Of a DNA stretch of 11,666 nucleotides, positions 1-7,047 are shown in pieces. A program made the position numbers and the translations under genes. The notes beneath the pieces were generated by a model that saw only the letters and a list, made by a program, of their open reading frames with translations, made no database searches and had not been told where the DNA came from. The DNA is taken from contig JAMOPP010000092.1 in assembly GCA_027064405.1 (NCBI GenBank), positions 1 to 11,666 of the forward strand, read 5' to 3'. This DNA is from Desulfurellales bacterium. Lineage in GTDB: Bacteria > Campylobacterota_A > Desulfurellia > Desulfurellales > Hippeaceae. The first letter of the stretch is position 1; each line of letters opens with the position of its first letter.

Positions 1-22
1 TATGAAAGTTAAAGGAGGCAAA

Positions 23-241
23 ATGAATGACAGACTAAAAAAGTGTATGGAATATGCTCAAAAATGTTTTAAGGAAAGGGTAAGTGTAAGCGACAATGAT
101 TTCATCGGAGGGCGAGGACTACACTACATAAGACTGGAAAATAATCAAGCGGTTGTGGTAGACAGAGATAAAAATGTTGTGGTAAAGTTTTGGTTCAACA
201 GCGACGGCTCGGTTAAAAAACTAAAAACTTTAGAGGAGTAA
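23..241 (+). CDS. Hypothetical protein, 72 aa
   Basis: I do not recognise this small protein. The ATG at 23 is preferred over an in-frame ATG at 2 because AAAGGAGG lies at 11-18, just upstream of it, and the seven residues between the two ATGs are encoded over that ribosome binding site. The first 20 residues are lysine-rich and helical-looking with two cysteines (LKKCMEYAQKC). The rest alternates hydrophobic and charged residues as in a small beta sheet (QAVVVDRDKNVVVKFWF). There is no signal peptide or membrane segment. It ends in TAA four bases before the next start, so the two are probably cotranscribed. Existence as a gene is well supported by the RBS; function is unknown. Confidence 0.75.
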   Translation: MNDRLKKCMEYAQKCFKERVSVSDNDFIGGRGLHYIRLENNQAVVVDRDKNVVVKFWFNSDGSVKKLKTLEE

Positions 242-244
242 ATA

Positions 245-538
245 ATGACACAACAGGAACGACTTAAACTTTTGAACAAAGGCTTCGCCTTTAAAAACAA
301 ACGAGGAAAAAGAAAGCCATTTATTTTTAAATTCTGTGGCACTCAATGGACAACTAATTACAATCGTGACCATCCATATTCAATGGATGATAAAAGATGG
401 AGCAATCCTATAAAAATTTCAAGAAAAGAAAAGTTGAATTTAATTCTCAACCAAAAGGTAAAACCGGTAGAAGAATTGTCAAAAAGGTGCCAATGGCTGC
501 TATGTATTTTATGGAAATTGAAAGGAGTTTTAAAATGA
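245..538 (+). CDS. Hypothetical basic protein, 97 aa
   Basis: Unrecognised protein, rich in lysine and arginine (GFAFKNKRGKRKPFIFKF near residues 13-30), with aromatic residues and two cysteines. The start at 245 has a GAGGAG ribosome binding site at 233-238, placed over the end of the preceding gene. Its TGA stop (536-538) overlaps the ATG of the next gene as ATGA, indicating translational coupling. The next gene's binding site (AAAGGAG at 521-527) lies inside its last codons. The strong basic charge could suit nucleic acid binding, but no motif supports that. A short residue stretch near the C-terminus (WLLCILW) is hydrophobic but too short to call a membrane segment. Confidence 0.65.
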   Translation: MTQQERLKLLNKGFAFKNKRGKRKPFIFKFCGTQWTTNYNRDHPYSMDDKRWSNPIKISRKEKLNLILNQKVKPVEELSKRCQWLLCILWKLKGVLK

Positions 539-966
539 AGAAAAAAATTATTATTTTAGGTTTAGTATTAGCAAGTTTATTTTCTGGGTGCAGTAGAGAA
601 TCAGAAAAAGTTTCATATAATCTGTCGTATAAAGCAGATAATTTTCAAGTTTTAAGAAGAGTGGTATTTTTTAACGGTATAACAGACAAGTATCTTTTAG
701 AAATTAGAGGATACTGCAGCATAGAAAGCGACAATTATGATAAGCAACTTGAAGTGACTTGCAAAGTGGGGCCAAATAAATATATCAAAGACTATTTTGG
801 ACTGTCCGACAATACAGCCTATTTTGTAGAACAACTAGAGGCTAAAAATGTTTCAGCCTATTACCATAAAATTATATTCAGGCCGCAGGCAATCTTGCCA
901 AGCTTCGATGTAAAGGTCACCGATAAGCTACCGGAACAATCTGTAAAAATTGAACACAAAAAATAA
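535..966 (+). CDS. Predicted phage lipoprotein, 143 aa
   Basis: The N-terminus is a type II (lipoprotein) signal peptide: three lysines, a hydrophobic core (IIILGLVLASLF, residues 5-16), then the lipobox-like LFSGC with the acceptor cysteine at residue 19. The mature part would be about 125 residues with a short polar tether (SRESEK), then beta-rich sequence with a few further cysteines. The longer reading frame from an ATG at 397 is rejected, because AAAGGAG at 521-527 sits just before the ATG at 535 and the signal peptide starts exactly there. The start overlaps the preceding stop as ATGA. By family knowledge, small phage-encoded lipoproteins often act at the host envelope, for example in superinfection exclusion or receptor blocking; applying that here is inference. 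Confidence 0.78.
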   Translation: MKKKIIILGLVLASLFSGCSRESEKVSYNLSYKADNFQVLRRVVFFNGITDKYLLEIRGYCSIESDNYDKQLEVTCKVGPNKYIKDYFGLSDNTAYFVEQLEAKNVSAYYHKIIFRPQAILPSFDVKVTDKLPEQSVKIEHKK

Positions 967-978
967 AAGGAGCTTAAA

Positions 979-1251
979 ATGAAAAGAATTTGGCTATCAG
1001 CAAACAGCTATGATGAAGTATGGGATGAAATTATAGAGCACGCAGAAGAAGTTCTTGATGCCTTTTTATCCAGCAAACAGTATTCGATTATTATTGAGTA
1101 CGGAAGGTGCAAAGCGTATAGTCGAGATGGCTACGATGTTGATTATGACTGTGTCGCCACTGGGGAATTTGAATTAGATTGGGAAGAGTTTTTAGATACG
1201 TTCGGACACTACGAATTGCTAGACTTACTTAAAGAGATAAACGATGTTTAA
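979..1251 (+). CDS. Hypothetical strongly acidic protein, 90 aa
   Basis: Unrecognised protein. AAAAGGAGC at 965-973 gives a good ribosome binding site for the ATG at 979. By hand count it has 23 acidic residues (11 D, 12 E) against 7 K/R in 90, so the net charge is about -16, spread along the whole chain rather than in a tail. Aromatic residues are frequent (W5, W15, several Y and F, W68). There is no signal peptide or membrane segment. Small, highly acidic phage proteins are sometimes DNA mimics or inhibitors of host proteins, but nothing here proves that. The 3' end overlaps the next gene by eight bases. Confidence 0.7.
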   Translation: MKRIWLSANSYDEVWDEIIEHAEEVLDAFLSSKQYSIIIEYGRCKAYSRDGYDVDYDCVATGEFELDWEEFLDTFGHYELLDLLKEINDV

Positions 1252-1459
1252 AAAAGAAAAGCAAATAATCCTCTACGAAAAAGGGGAAAATAATATTGAA
1301 GCATATTTCCGTGCTATCGATTGTCTATTAAACGACAAAAAGCACTCAGTCTTAAGCATTGCATTTTCAATTTTCGGGAAGACAGGACTAGATGTAAAAA
1401 TAGACGCATGTAAAAAAAGTAAAATTCTAAAATATCAAATTACAAAGAAAAGGAGTTAA
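1244..1459 (+). CDS. Hypothetical basic protein, 71 aa
   Basis: Unrecognised small protein starting at an ATG inside the last codons of the preceding acidic gene. No strong Shine-Dalgarno sequence is visible (AAAGAGATA upstream is weak), so translation probably depends on coupling. It is lysine-rich at both ends (MFKKEKQ and KKRS) with a hydrophobic middle (SVLSIAFSIF) that is too short and mixed to call a membrane helix with confidence. It ends in TAA three bases before the next ATG, and that gene's AAAGGAG site overlaps its last codons. The call rests on tight packing and frame continuity, so confidence is moderate. Confidence 0.6.
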   Translation: MFKKEKQIILYEKGENNIEAYFRAIDCLLNDKKHSVLSIAFSIFGKTGLDVKIDACKKSKILKYQITKKRS

Positions 1460-1461
1460 TT

Positions 1462-1884
1462 ATGAAACTTGGACAAGCAAAAGAAAAAGCATACAAAGAA
1501 TTAAAAATAGAAATAACACCGGAACTTAGAGAAAAATTCATAGATATAAAAGATGTAAACACAAAAGCAGAAACATTTACAGAGGCATACCATATATCTG
1601 ATGAATTATTACGCGAGTACATTGAACTACCTGCCAAAATTAAAGCAGCTCTATTTTTAGAAGGCAGCCCTATTGCTGTCTTTGACTTTATAAAAACTGT
1701 TTCAATGGAATTACTTGAACCTCTTATTATGATAATTGAAGAAACAGAAGAAGTTGAAATTGAATACTTGTTTGACTTGTTAGAAGTAATTAGAAATACA
1801 AACGAAGAAAGTAGAGTAAAATACTTAACAACATTAACTATTCTTCTGGAGGTGTTAGATGCTGATACTATTAGTGGGGAATAA
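1462..1884 (+). CDS. Hypothetical acidic helical protein, 140 aa
   Basis: Unrecognised. AAAAGGAG at 1448-1455 precedes the ATG at 1462 with good spacing. The sequence is rich in E, L, I and K and looks almost entirely alpha-helical. There is a glutamate-rich stretch (EETEEVEIEY) around residues 93-102 and hydrophobic runs on either side, as in a soluble helical bundle. No catalytic motif was seen. Its last 26 bases overlap the start of the dNMP kinase gene in another frame, and the kinase's GGAGGTG binding site lies within its coding sequence. The two are therefore likely translated in tandem. A minus-strand open frame covering the same region is a shadow. Confidence 0.72.
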   Translation: MKLGQAKEKAYKELKIEITPELREKFIDIKDVNTKAETFTEAYHISDELLREYIELPAKIKAALFLEGSPIAVFDFIKTVSMELLEPLIMIIEETEEVEIEYLFDLLEVIRNTNEESRVKYLTTLTILLEVLDADTISGE

Positions 1885-2413
1885 AAGAACTGGAAAAGAT
1901 ACAAGTGCAGCTATTATACAAGAATTGACAGGCTATCAAAGAATAGCTCTGGCAGACCCTATAAAAGAAATAGTCAGCCAAATTACAGGGCTAACAAGAG
2001 AGGAGCTGGAAGAACTAAAAGAAGATGACAAATTTAAACTGAACGGAAAAACAATCAGACAGATTTTGCAAGACGTCGGACAAGGAATGAAAAAACTTTT
2101 TAATTCTGAATATATTTGGACAAGCATAGCATATAGAAAAATTAAAAATTCTGATGCTATCATTTCTGATGTACGGCTGCAGTCTGAAATAGACTTTTTT
2201 GAAGAAGCGTTACACGGGCAGGTAATTACTATCAAACTTATAAGAGACGTAAGTAAAAACGACCAGCACATAACAGAGCAAGCTGATAAATTAAAAACAA
2301 AATACACAGTAGAAAACAACGGAACTATTGACGAACTGAAAATAAAACTGTCAAGAATTCTTATTCAAGAAACCATACCAATTCAGTTTGGTTTGTTTGA
2401 CAAAAGGAGTTAA
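1859..2413 (+). CDS. Deoxynucleoside monophosphate kinase (phage type)
   Basis: This 184-residue protein looks like the phage dNMP kinase family typified by T4 gp1, which phosphorylates dNMPs to dNDPs for phage DNA synthesis. The N-terminal strand plus P-loop is at residues 2-15 (LILLVGNKRTGKDT, with K13 and D14-T15 at the phosphate site). It is followed by the ADPIKEIV segment at 32-39, a segment rich in Q, G and K (QILQDVGQGMKKLF, 68-81), the ISDVRLQSEIDFF segment at 102-114 and HITEQADKL at 137-145, in the order expected for the family. The ATG at 1859 follows GGAGGTG. It overlaps the preceding gene by 26 bases, and the next gene's AAAGGAG lies in its final codons. Substrate range cannot be read from the sequence. 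Confidence 0.82.
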   Translation: MLILLVGNKRTGKDTSAAIIQELTGYQRIALADPIKEIVSQITGLTREELEELKEDDKFKLNGKTIRQILQDVGQGMKKLFNSEYIWTSIAYRKIKNSDAIISDVRLQSEIDFFEEALHGQVITIKLIRDVSKNDQHITEQADKLKTKYTVENNGTIDELKIKLSRILIQETIPIQFGLFDKRS

Positions 2414-2414
2414 G

Positions 2415-2657
2415 ATGAAACCGTCAGAATATTTATATGGGGTCAACTCGAAAGAATGGGCCGACCTTAAATGGAAAGACGCCCTAAAAAAAAGAATAAA
2501 GCTGAGCACAACATTGTTGGAAAAACTTTCAACTAAAAGCACTGAAATTTTTGGAAAACCGGAATACAAAGAAGAGTATCAAAAACTTACAGTTAGAATG
2601 ACAGAAATTATAAAGGCAATTGAATTTAACAAAAATTTATTAAAGGAACTGCAATGA
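2415..2657 (+). CDS. Hypothetical lysine-rich helical protein, 80 aa
   Basis: Unrecognised. The ATG at 2415 is chosen over an in-frame ATG at 2388, because AAAGGAG at 2403-2409 serves it directly and the upstream residues would be encoded across the kinase gene's end and the binding site. The N-terminus is MKPSEYLYG followed by a short tryptophan-containing segment (W16, W21). The rest is helical and charged (about residues 22-80) and could form a coiled coil. The gene ends with TGA overlapping the next ATG as ATGA. Likely a soluble accessory protein of unknown role. Confidence 0.7.
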   Translation: MKPSEYLYGVNSKEWADLKWKDALKKRIKLSTTLLEKLSTKSTEIFGKPEYKEEYQKLTVRMTEIIKAIEFNKNLLKELQ

Positions 2658-3136
2658 ACGTCTTAAGATACTTAGGCTTTCCTGGCAGCTGGGAAAGCCC
2701 TTTACAAGAAACCGTTGCACAAAAAACAAGAAATGAAATGTTCTTTAAAGAGCTTGTCAAAGCCGAGCAAAAACCCACAGTCTATGTTGAAGGTTTTGGT
2801 GGGAACTTGATAACTTATATTCAAAACTTTATCAGTGCCGATTATCAACTTTTGCAGGGTATTGATTTTGTAGAATATTTTTCAAACTCTTTTGAAGATA
2901 AAGAACCTGTCAGGCTAAATATTATCAATGTAATTTATAACGTAGGGCTAGAGCCTGCATTAAACTTAAAATTCAGTGCACAGCTTTTAAGGTATATAAT
3001 TGCCAAAGCAAAACAAGAAAACGTTTATCTGTTTTTAGTTTCTGATTTTCCTTATACAAACTTCAAGGAAAAATACGACATTGAAGTGGTAAACAGAATT
3101 AAACTTCCCAAACTAAAAGACGAACAATTAATTTAA
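2654..3136 (+). CDS. Hypothetical protein, possible P-loop-less ATPase-like fold
   Basis: 160 residues, start coupled to the preceding stop by ATGA. There is no Walker A motif. The pattern after residue 85 resembles the core of RecA/AAA+ helicase-loader-type proteins: a hydrophobic strand ending in a turn (NIINVIYNVG, 89-98), a helix (KFSAQLLRYIIAKAK, 106-120) and another strand ending in SD (VYLFLVSDFPY, 124-134). That similarity is by eye and weak. Residues 41-62 (PTVYVEGFGGNLITYIQNFI) occupy the place where a P-loop would sit but lack the GK[ST] signature. It could equally be an unrelated alpha/beta protein. It lies immediately upstream of the helicase gene pair, so a DNA-processing role is reasonable but unproven. 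Confidence 0.68.
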   Translation: MNVLRYLGFPGSWESPLQETVAQKTRNEMFFKELVKAEQKPTVYVEGFGGNLITYIQNFISADYQLLQGIDFVEYFSNSFEDKEPVRLNIINVIYNVGLEPALNLKFSAQLLRYIIAKAKQENVYLFLVSDFPYTNFKEKYDIEVVNRIKLPKLKDEQLI

Positions 3137-3147
3137 AGGAGGCAACA

Positions 3148-3285
3148 ATGCACGACAATTTAAAGACTTCACTGAAACAATTAGAATTAATTATTATTGA
3201 ACTATATAAAACCAGAGAATTTTCTATAATCCAAAAGCTAGAAGAGGCAAAAAAGGAATTAGAAAGGAAAATAAATGAAAGCTAA
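3148..3285 (+). CDS. Small helical protein, 45 aa
   Basis: A short gene with a very strong AAAGGAGG ribosome binding site at 3135-3142 before the ATG at 3148. Translation gives MHDNLKTSLKQLELIIIELY followed by a charged helix ending KKELERKINES, then TAA at 3283-3285. The whole peptide can form one amphipathic helix or a short coiled coil. The last 11 bases overlap the helicase start at 3275. The helicase's own binding site (AGAAAGGAAA) lies inside this gene, so it may help couple helicase translation. No function can be assigned. Confidence 0.65.
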   Translation: MHDNLKTSLKQLELIIIELYKTREFSIIQKLEEAKKELERKINES

Positions 3286-4651
3286 ATTACACGGAATGAT
3301 AGAGCTACCAAGAGAGTATCATCACCTGATTAAATACTATACATATAATAGGCCGCTAGGCCCTAACGGTTTTGAAAGAGTTACATCTGTACAAGTATCA
3401 GACAGAGGCACATTATTATTTCCTCGCTCAATTCAAAAACTAAAAAAATATACAAGCTTTGAACTTGAAGATTTAAGAACAGGTAAAACCTTGGAACAGC
3501 CTTTTAAATTAAATCCAAAATTCAAACCTTATGAATATCAAGAACCGGTCATAGACAAAGTAGTTTCATTGCTACAAAATTCTCAAGACGGGGCAGGGAT
3601 TTTAAATGCAGAAACAAGCTTTGGAAAAAGTTTTGTTATTCCTTTTATAGTGGAAAAACTTAAACAAAAAACTCTTATTATTACAGACAGAGATAATTTA
3701 GTCAGACAAATGTACGGAGAGTTCCAACAAAATGTATCTGAAGGGGACTTTCAAATTTTAAATAAAGACACTAAGAACAGAATTGCAGATGTGAACATTA
3801 CTACATTTCAATTTTTAAATTTGAACAGGAACTTACTAGAAATTTTAAAAAATGAAATAGGACTGGTAGTCGTTGACGAAGCACATACAATCGGTGCCAA
3901 AGTTTTTACAGAGCTTGTCACTGAGTTGCCAAGCTTATACAGATTAGGACTGACGGCAACGCCTACTCGTAGTGACGGTTTGACAGAATTATTACACGAA
4001 ACTTTTGGACACAACATAATAAAAGGTGCAAAAGAAAAACCGGTACTTGTAAAGCATTTGCTTGTAAATACAGGTATGAACGCAGACTGGTTAGTGGGAG
4101 AGGAGGCGTTTTCAAAAATTTTTATATACAATTATTTGAGACCGGACTTTATGAAATTAGTTCTGGATACAGCAGAGAGTGTTTTAAAAAGAAACAGAGC
4201 GCCTTTGCTTTATATCAACTATCAAGATTTAAAAAGCGCTTATGCAGAAGCATTAAAAACCCGTGGATATTCAGTTGCAATTATTGATTCAAAGACTCCA
4301 GCCAAACAAAGAAAACAAATTATAGATAATTTTCAGGCAAGGAAATTAGATTTCATAATTTCCGGCGTTATCCTGCAAAAAGGAATTAGTATCCACAGGT
4401 TAGATACAATTTTAAATTTACATACACACACAAAAGAAAGTCTCGAACAGACTGTCGGAAGGTTGCGCAGAGACAATGCAGAAAAACAGGAATCAGTTTT
4501 TATAGACTTCTTATGGGGAGGCGTCCTCAGAAAAAACACCAACGAAAGGGTTGACAACCTTAGAAGAATTGCGTTAAAATACGGAGACAAAGTTGAAAGG
4601 TATGAAAGAGCAGAGTGGGAAAGCATCATTAAACAAATCAAAGGAGTTTAA
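3275..4651 (+). CDS. Superfamily 2 DNA/RNA helicase (DEAH-box, UvsW/RecG-like layout)
   Basis: 458-residue ATP-dependent helicase or translocase. An N-terminal domain of about 80 residues precedes the motor. Motor motifs in order: Q-motif-like YEYQEPV at 86-92; motif I AETSFGKS at 112-119 (K118), a variant with F where T/G is usual; motif Ia ITDRDNLVRQ at 136-145; motif II VVVDEAH at 198-204; motif III LTATPTRSDG at 226-235; motif V-like ISGVILQKGIS at 362-372; motif VI QTVGRLRR at 392-399 with both arginines. The length and small N-terminal domain fit phage UvsW-type helicases, which remodel branched replication and recombination intermediates. The exact subfamily is not resolved by eye. It sits in a coupled operon upstream of the ligase, consistent with replication or repair. 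The ATG at 3275 has an AGGAAA site at about 3263-3270. Confidence 0.9.
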   Translation: MKAKLHGMIELPREYHHLIKYYTYNRPLGPNGFERVTSVQVSDRGTLLFPRSIQKLKKYTSFELEDLRTGKTLEQPFKLNPKFKPYEYQEPVIDKVVSLLQNSQDGAGILNAETSFGKSFVIPFIVEKLKQKTLIITDRDNLVRQMYGEFQQNVSEGDFQILNKDTKNRIADVNITTFQFLNLNRNLLEILKNEIGLVVVDEAHTIGAKVFTELVTELPSLYRLGLTATPTRSDGLTELLHETFGHNIIKGAKEKPVLVKHLLVNTGMNADWLVGEEAFSKIFIYNYLRPDFMKLVLDTAESVLKRNRAPLLYINYQDLKSAYAEALKTRGYSVAIIDSKTPAKQRKQIIDNFQARKLDFIISGVILQKGISIHRLDTILNLHTHTKESLEQTVGRLRRDNAEKQESVFIDFLWGGVLRKNTNERVDNLRRIALKYGDKVERYERAEWESIIKQIKGV

Positions 4652-4652
4652 A

Positions 4653-4985
4653 ATGGTAGGAAAATTAGTAGAATTAGTACAGGAACTAAGCAGCAGAAGA
4701 ACTAAAGTTGCAGATTTAAAACTTACACTAAGCAGAAAAGAAACAACTTCGTATTTACAGTGGAAACAAGAGAACCCAAAAGACAGAACAGCTATGGATA
4801 AAGTTATAGCAGAGTTGAAAGAAAATGACAAGCAATGGCAAGAGCTGGAAATCGAATACCAAAAAGCTGTCAACGATTATCAGAGGTTGAAAGATTTTTA
4901 CAATTTACTAGAGGGGGCTATGAAAAATCCTAGCTACGAAAAAGCATTCGTTGAAGATATGATTAAAGCAGGAGGCGAGCTATGA
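4653..4985 (+). CDS. Hypothetical coiled-coil protein, 110 aa
   Basis: The start at 4653 is set by AAAGGAG at 4640-4646; an in-frame ATG at 4593 lies deep inside the helicase gene and is rejected. The protein is nearly all charged helix. Residues 1-30 and 50-90 show heptad-like hydrophobic spacing (ELVQELSSRRTKVADLKLTL and AELKENDKQWQELEIEY), suggesting a coiled coil or helical hairpin. No enzyme motif is seen. It begins one base after the helicase stop and ends in an ATGA overlap with the membrane protein gene, so it is part of the same coupled transcript. Function unknown. Confidence 0.72.
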   Translation: MVGKLVELVQELSSRRTKVADLKLTLSRKETTSYLQWKQENPKDRTAMDKVIAELKENDKQWQELEIEYQKAVNDYQRLKDFYNLLEGAMKNPSYEKAFVEDMIKAGGEL

Positions 4986-5389
4986 CAGAGATTGTTTGGC
5001 TAGTTTATTTAGCCGATTTATTAGACAATTTTAATGACTTTTTATCTTTAATGGTAGGGGCGAGCATTGCTTTTACTTTATTCTGGCCTTTTGCAGTACC
5101 TATTTTCCTATGTGAAATTGAAGGTCTTTGCTATGAAGAAGGAGAAGAAATAAGAAAAAAGAAAAAACAATTTACTTTAAAAGGTTTTAAAATTCTTGGC
5201 AGTGCCACTCTTATTTTTACATTGTTGAGTATCGTAACACCTAGTAGCAAACTTGTTTACATTTATGCAGGAGTTGAAGCAGCTAAAGAACTCAAGCTGG
5301 ACAAAGAGTTACCAAAAGTAACACAGAAAGCTTTCAAACTATTGAACAAAAAACTTGATGAAGCTTTATCAGAAAAGGATAAAAAATGA
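4982..5389 (+). CDS. Predicted membrane protein with two transmembrane segments
   Basis: 135 residues. Two hydrophobic segments are clear: about residues 20-44 (FLSLMVGASIAFTLFWPFAV and following) and about 71-98 (ILGSATLIFTLLSIV followed by KLVYIYAGVEA). They are separated by a short, highly charged loop (EEGEEIRKKKKQ, 52-63). The C-terminal 35 residues are a charged helix (LLNKKLDEALSEKDKK). The positive loop between the two segments suggests both termini face outward with the loop cytoplasmic, or that the protein is associated at the interface. The start is coupled by ATGA to the preceding gene and its stop overlaps the next ATG in the same way. Two-segment membrane proteins of this size are common in phage early or replication operons; this one I cannot name. 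Confidence 0.75.
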   Translation: MTEIVWLVYLADLLDNFNDFLSLMVGASIAFTLFWPFAVPIFLCEIEGLCYEEGEEIRKKKKQFTLKGFKILGSATLIFTLLSIVTPSSKLVYIYAGVEAAKELKLDKELPKVTQKAFKLLNKKLDEALSEKDKK

Positions 5390-5604
5390 AAGATTTCATT
5401 TTCTCTGTTGAAACAGAAATAGGAGAGATGAGTTTCTCTGCCTATGCTGCCTCAGAGCAAGAGGCCCGACAGAAAATAAAAGACAATCCTGAAAAACATT
5501 TTTGTGAATTATATGCAATTGACTGGCACAGAATTTTCGAGCCATATTTTTCTGTTGACAAACTAAAACTAGAAATGGAACAAAACTGGGAGGATATAAA
5601 ATGA
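5386..5604 (+). CDS. Hypothetical protein, 72 aa
   Basis: Unrecognised small acidic protein with ATGA overlaps at both ends (5386-5389 and 5601-5604). The N-terminal half reads as a beta hairpin followed by a helix (FIFSVETEIGEMSFSAYAAS, then EQEARQKIKDNPEKHF), a pattern common in small phage proteins. It contains one cysteine and several aromatic residues. It ends directly at the ligase start, and the ligase binding site (GGGAGG at 5588-5593) is within its coding sequence, so its translation probably drives ligase initiation. Confidence 0.7.
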   Translation: MKDFIFSVETEIGEMSFSAYAASEQEARQKIKDNPEKHFCELYAIDWHRIFEPYFSVDKLKLEMEQNWEDIK

Positions 5605-6899
5605 GAGACCCAATACTACTTTTAGAAGATTTAAAAAACATTTCAAGTACAAACGAAAAAATTGCATTTATTCAAAAGCACAAAGACAACAAAGAATTTA
5701 TGCAGCTGTTAAAAATTGTTATAGACACGCCGCTTAATATTAGAAGCCTGGACTACGAAAGAAAAACAAAGGACGAACCAATTAAACATAAAGCAAGTGA
5801 ATTTATTTCTCTTGCAAACTACTTGGCAAACAACAGCCGCTCACACGCAACGATTGACGAAGCCATTAAGTTCTTGCAAAGCTGTTCTAAAAAAGAACAA
5901 GAACTTTACGAAGCAATCATTACTCAAACGTTCAGGCTAGGTATTAAAGCTAAATTAGTAAACAAAGCCTTAGGTTATAAGTTTATCGAGACTACCAACC
6001 TAATGAAAGCAGAAGCGTATCAAGGGCAAGAGCTTGCCTTTCCTATTGCAGTTGAAGAAAAACTGGATGGCGTTAGACTGGCAGCGTTTGTTAGGGACGG
6101 ACAAATAGAGTTCAGAACTTACAATAACAAAGTAGTGTATCCACAAACTTTGAAAACGGCTTTATTAAAATTTATAAATAAGTTTGGACTAGACAATGTA
6201 TTGATTGACGGTGAAGCTCTAGCTTCAATAAGAACAAAGACGTCAGGCATTATCAGAAAACTAATGTTTAAAAGGCCGGACATTGTAGATACAGATTTAA
6301 CCTATCATATTTTTGATATTATCCCTATTGCAGACTATGACAAAGGGATTTGCAAAACAACATATAAAGAAAGAAGACAAATGCTTGACAGCATATCACA
6401 TAAAAATACCAGCAAGAAAATAACAATTGTGCAAGCATATATCATAAATAGCTCTGAGAAGCTCTACGAAGCCTTCTATGCAACGAAAGCGGAAGGTAAA
6501 GAGGGATTAATGCTAAAACTATTAAACGGCCTCTACGAGGCTAAGAGAAGCAAATTCTGGTTAAAGATGAAAGCAGTATATTCTGCTTCTTTAAAAGTTA
6601 TAGATTTTGAATACGGCATCAAAGGTACTAAATATGAAAATCAAATAGGCGCATTGGTTTGCCAAACCAGTGACGGGGAAATTATAAAAGTTGGCAGCGG
6701 ATTGCCAGACGATGTCAGAGCCTTGCCTTTTGAGAAACTAAAAGGTAAAATTATAGAGGTGAATTTCACAGACGTGTCAGTCGATAGCGAAGGAAAACCA
6801 TTCATTGACTTCCCTCGTTTCAAAGAGTTCAGAGTAGACAAAGAAGAAGCTGACAGCTTTGGCAAAATACTGACAGAGACTGGCAGGAATTTGCTGTGA
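5601..6899 (+). CDS. ATP-dependent DNA ligase
   Basis: 432-residue ligase that joins nicks, for example between lagging-strand fragments, through an enzyme-lysyl-AMP intermediate. Nucleotidyltransferase motifs in order: motif I EEKLDGVR with catalytic K154 (152-158); motif III IDGEAL at 202-207; motif IIIa YHIFDI at 235-240; motif IV EGLMLK at 301-306; motif V around RSKFWLKMK at 316-324. Residues 1-150 form a helical N-terminal domain resembling the DNA-binding domain of longer ATP-dependent ligases. Residues from about 328 form the OB-fold domain (SLKVIDFEYG, EIIKVGSGLP, GKIIEVNFTD). All catalytic motifs are intact. It is longer than the minimal T7-type enzyme (about 360) and nearer T4-type size. 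The start overlaps the preceding stop (ATGA). It is the last gene before the first copy of a duplicated intergenic cassette. Confidence 0.93.
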   Translation: MRDPILLLEDLKNISSTNEKIAFIQKHKDNKEFMQLLKIVIDTPLNIRSLDYERKTKDEPIKHKASEFISLANYLANNSRSHATIDEAIKFLQSCSKKEQELYEAIITQTFRLGIKAKLVNKALGYKFIETTNLMKAEAYQGQELAFPIAVEEKLDGVRLAAFVRDGQIEFRTYNNKVVYPQTLKTALLKFINKFGLDNVLIDGEALASIRTKTSGIIRKLMFKRPDIVDTDLTYHIFDIIPIADYDKGICKTTYKERRQMLDSISHKNTSKKITIVQAYIINSSEKLYEAFYATKAEGKEGLMLKLLNGLYEAKRSKFWLKMKAVYSASLKVIDFEYGIKGTKYENQIGALVCQTSDGEIIKVGSGLPDDVRALPFEKLKGKIIEVNFTDVSVDSEGKPFIDFPRFKEFRVDKEEADSFGKILTETGRNLL

Positions 6900-6925
6900 C
6901 ATAAGGAACTATACAGGAACAGACA

Positions 6926-6948
6926 AGAGATATAACTCTATAGATAGG
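6926..6948 (+). promoter_or_regulatory. Candidate phage RNA polymerase promoter (CTATAG core), copy 1
   Basis: The block AGAGATATAACTCTATAG is conserved exactly in both cassette copies, whereas upstream bases differ. CTATAG at 6938-6943 matches positions -5 to +1 of the T7-type promoter core, and the base corresponding to -7 is also C. No sigma70 -35 box is conserved at the right distance. AGAG (6926-6929) and CTCT (6936-6939) can also pair as a small hairpin, so an RNA element is the alternative. No phage RNA polymerase gene is visible in the window, so this is inference. Confidence 0.4.
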
Positions 6949-6977
6949 AAAACAACCTGATGGTTTTTTTACACCTA
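6945..6977 (+). terminator. Terminator-like hairpin with T run, copy 1
   Basis: The arms AACC (6954-6957) and GGTT (6962-6965) close a TGAT loop. They are extended by AAAA against the T run and by TAGG (6945-6948) against CCTA (6974-6977). The T run (6964-6970) directly follows the short stem, as in an intrinsic terminator downstream of the ligase gene. The stem is AT-rich, so termination may be partial. If the promoter-like block just upstream is real, the terminator lies within its leader. Confidence 0.45.
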
Positions 6978-7011
6978 CTATACAAACTTAAGAAAAGCCC
7001 GAGATTTAGGG

Positions 7012-7031
7012 CGTGAAACATCGTGAAACAT
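7012..7031 (+). repeat. Perfect 10-bp tandem repeat CGTGAAACAT x2, copy 1
   Basis: CGTGAAACAT occurs twice back to back (7012-7021 and 7022-7031), just upstream of the ribosome binding site of the 7048 gene. The identical pair recurs at 7757-7776. One turn of helix per repeat and conservation in both cassettes suggest a protein-binding site or an RNA element in the leader. A candidate binding protein is the winged-helix protein encoded at 7397-7645, but that link is inference. Confidence 0.6.
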
Positions 7032-7047
7032 TTTAAAAGGATTTGGT

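Noticed and set aside
397..534. Longer start for the lipoprotein gene
   Set aside because: It would place 46 residues before a perfect lipoprotein signal peptide and bury the AAAGGAG site that serves the ATG at 535.
1440..1904. Minus-strand open frame of 154 codons
   Set aside because: It is antisense to the well-supported gene at 1462-1884; the S/I/F-rich translation is a shadow of its E/L/K-rich sequence.
6900..7047. tRNA gene in the intergenic gap
   Set aside because: No cloverleaf with T-arm and acceptor pairing could be drawn; the hairpins are explained by the duplicated cassette.
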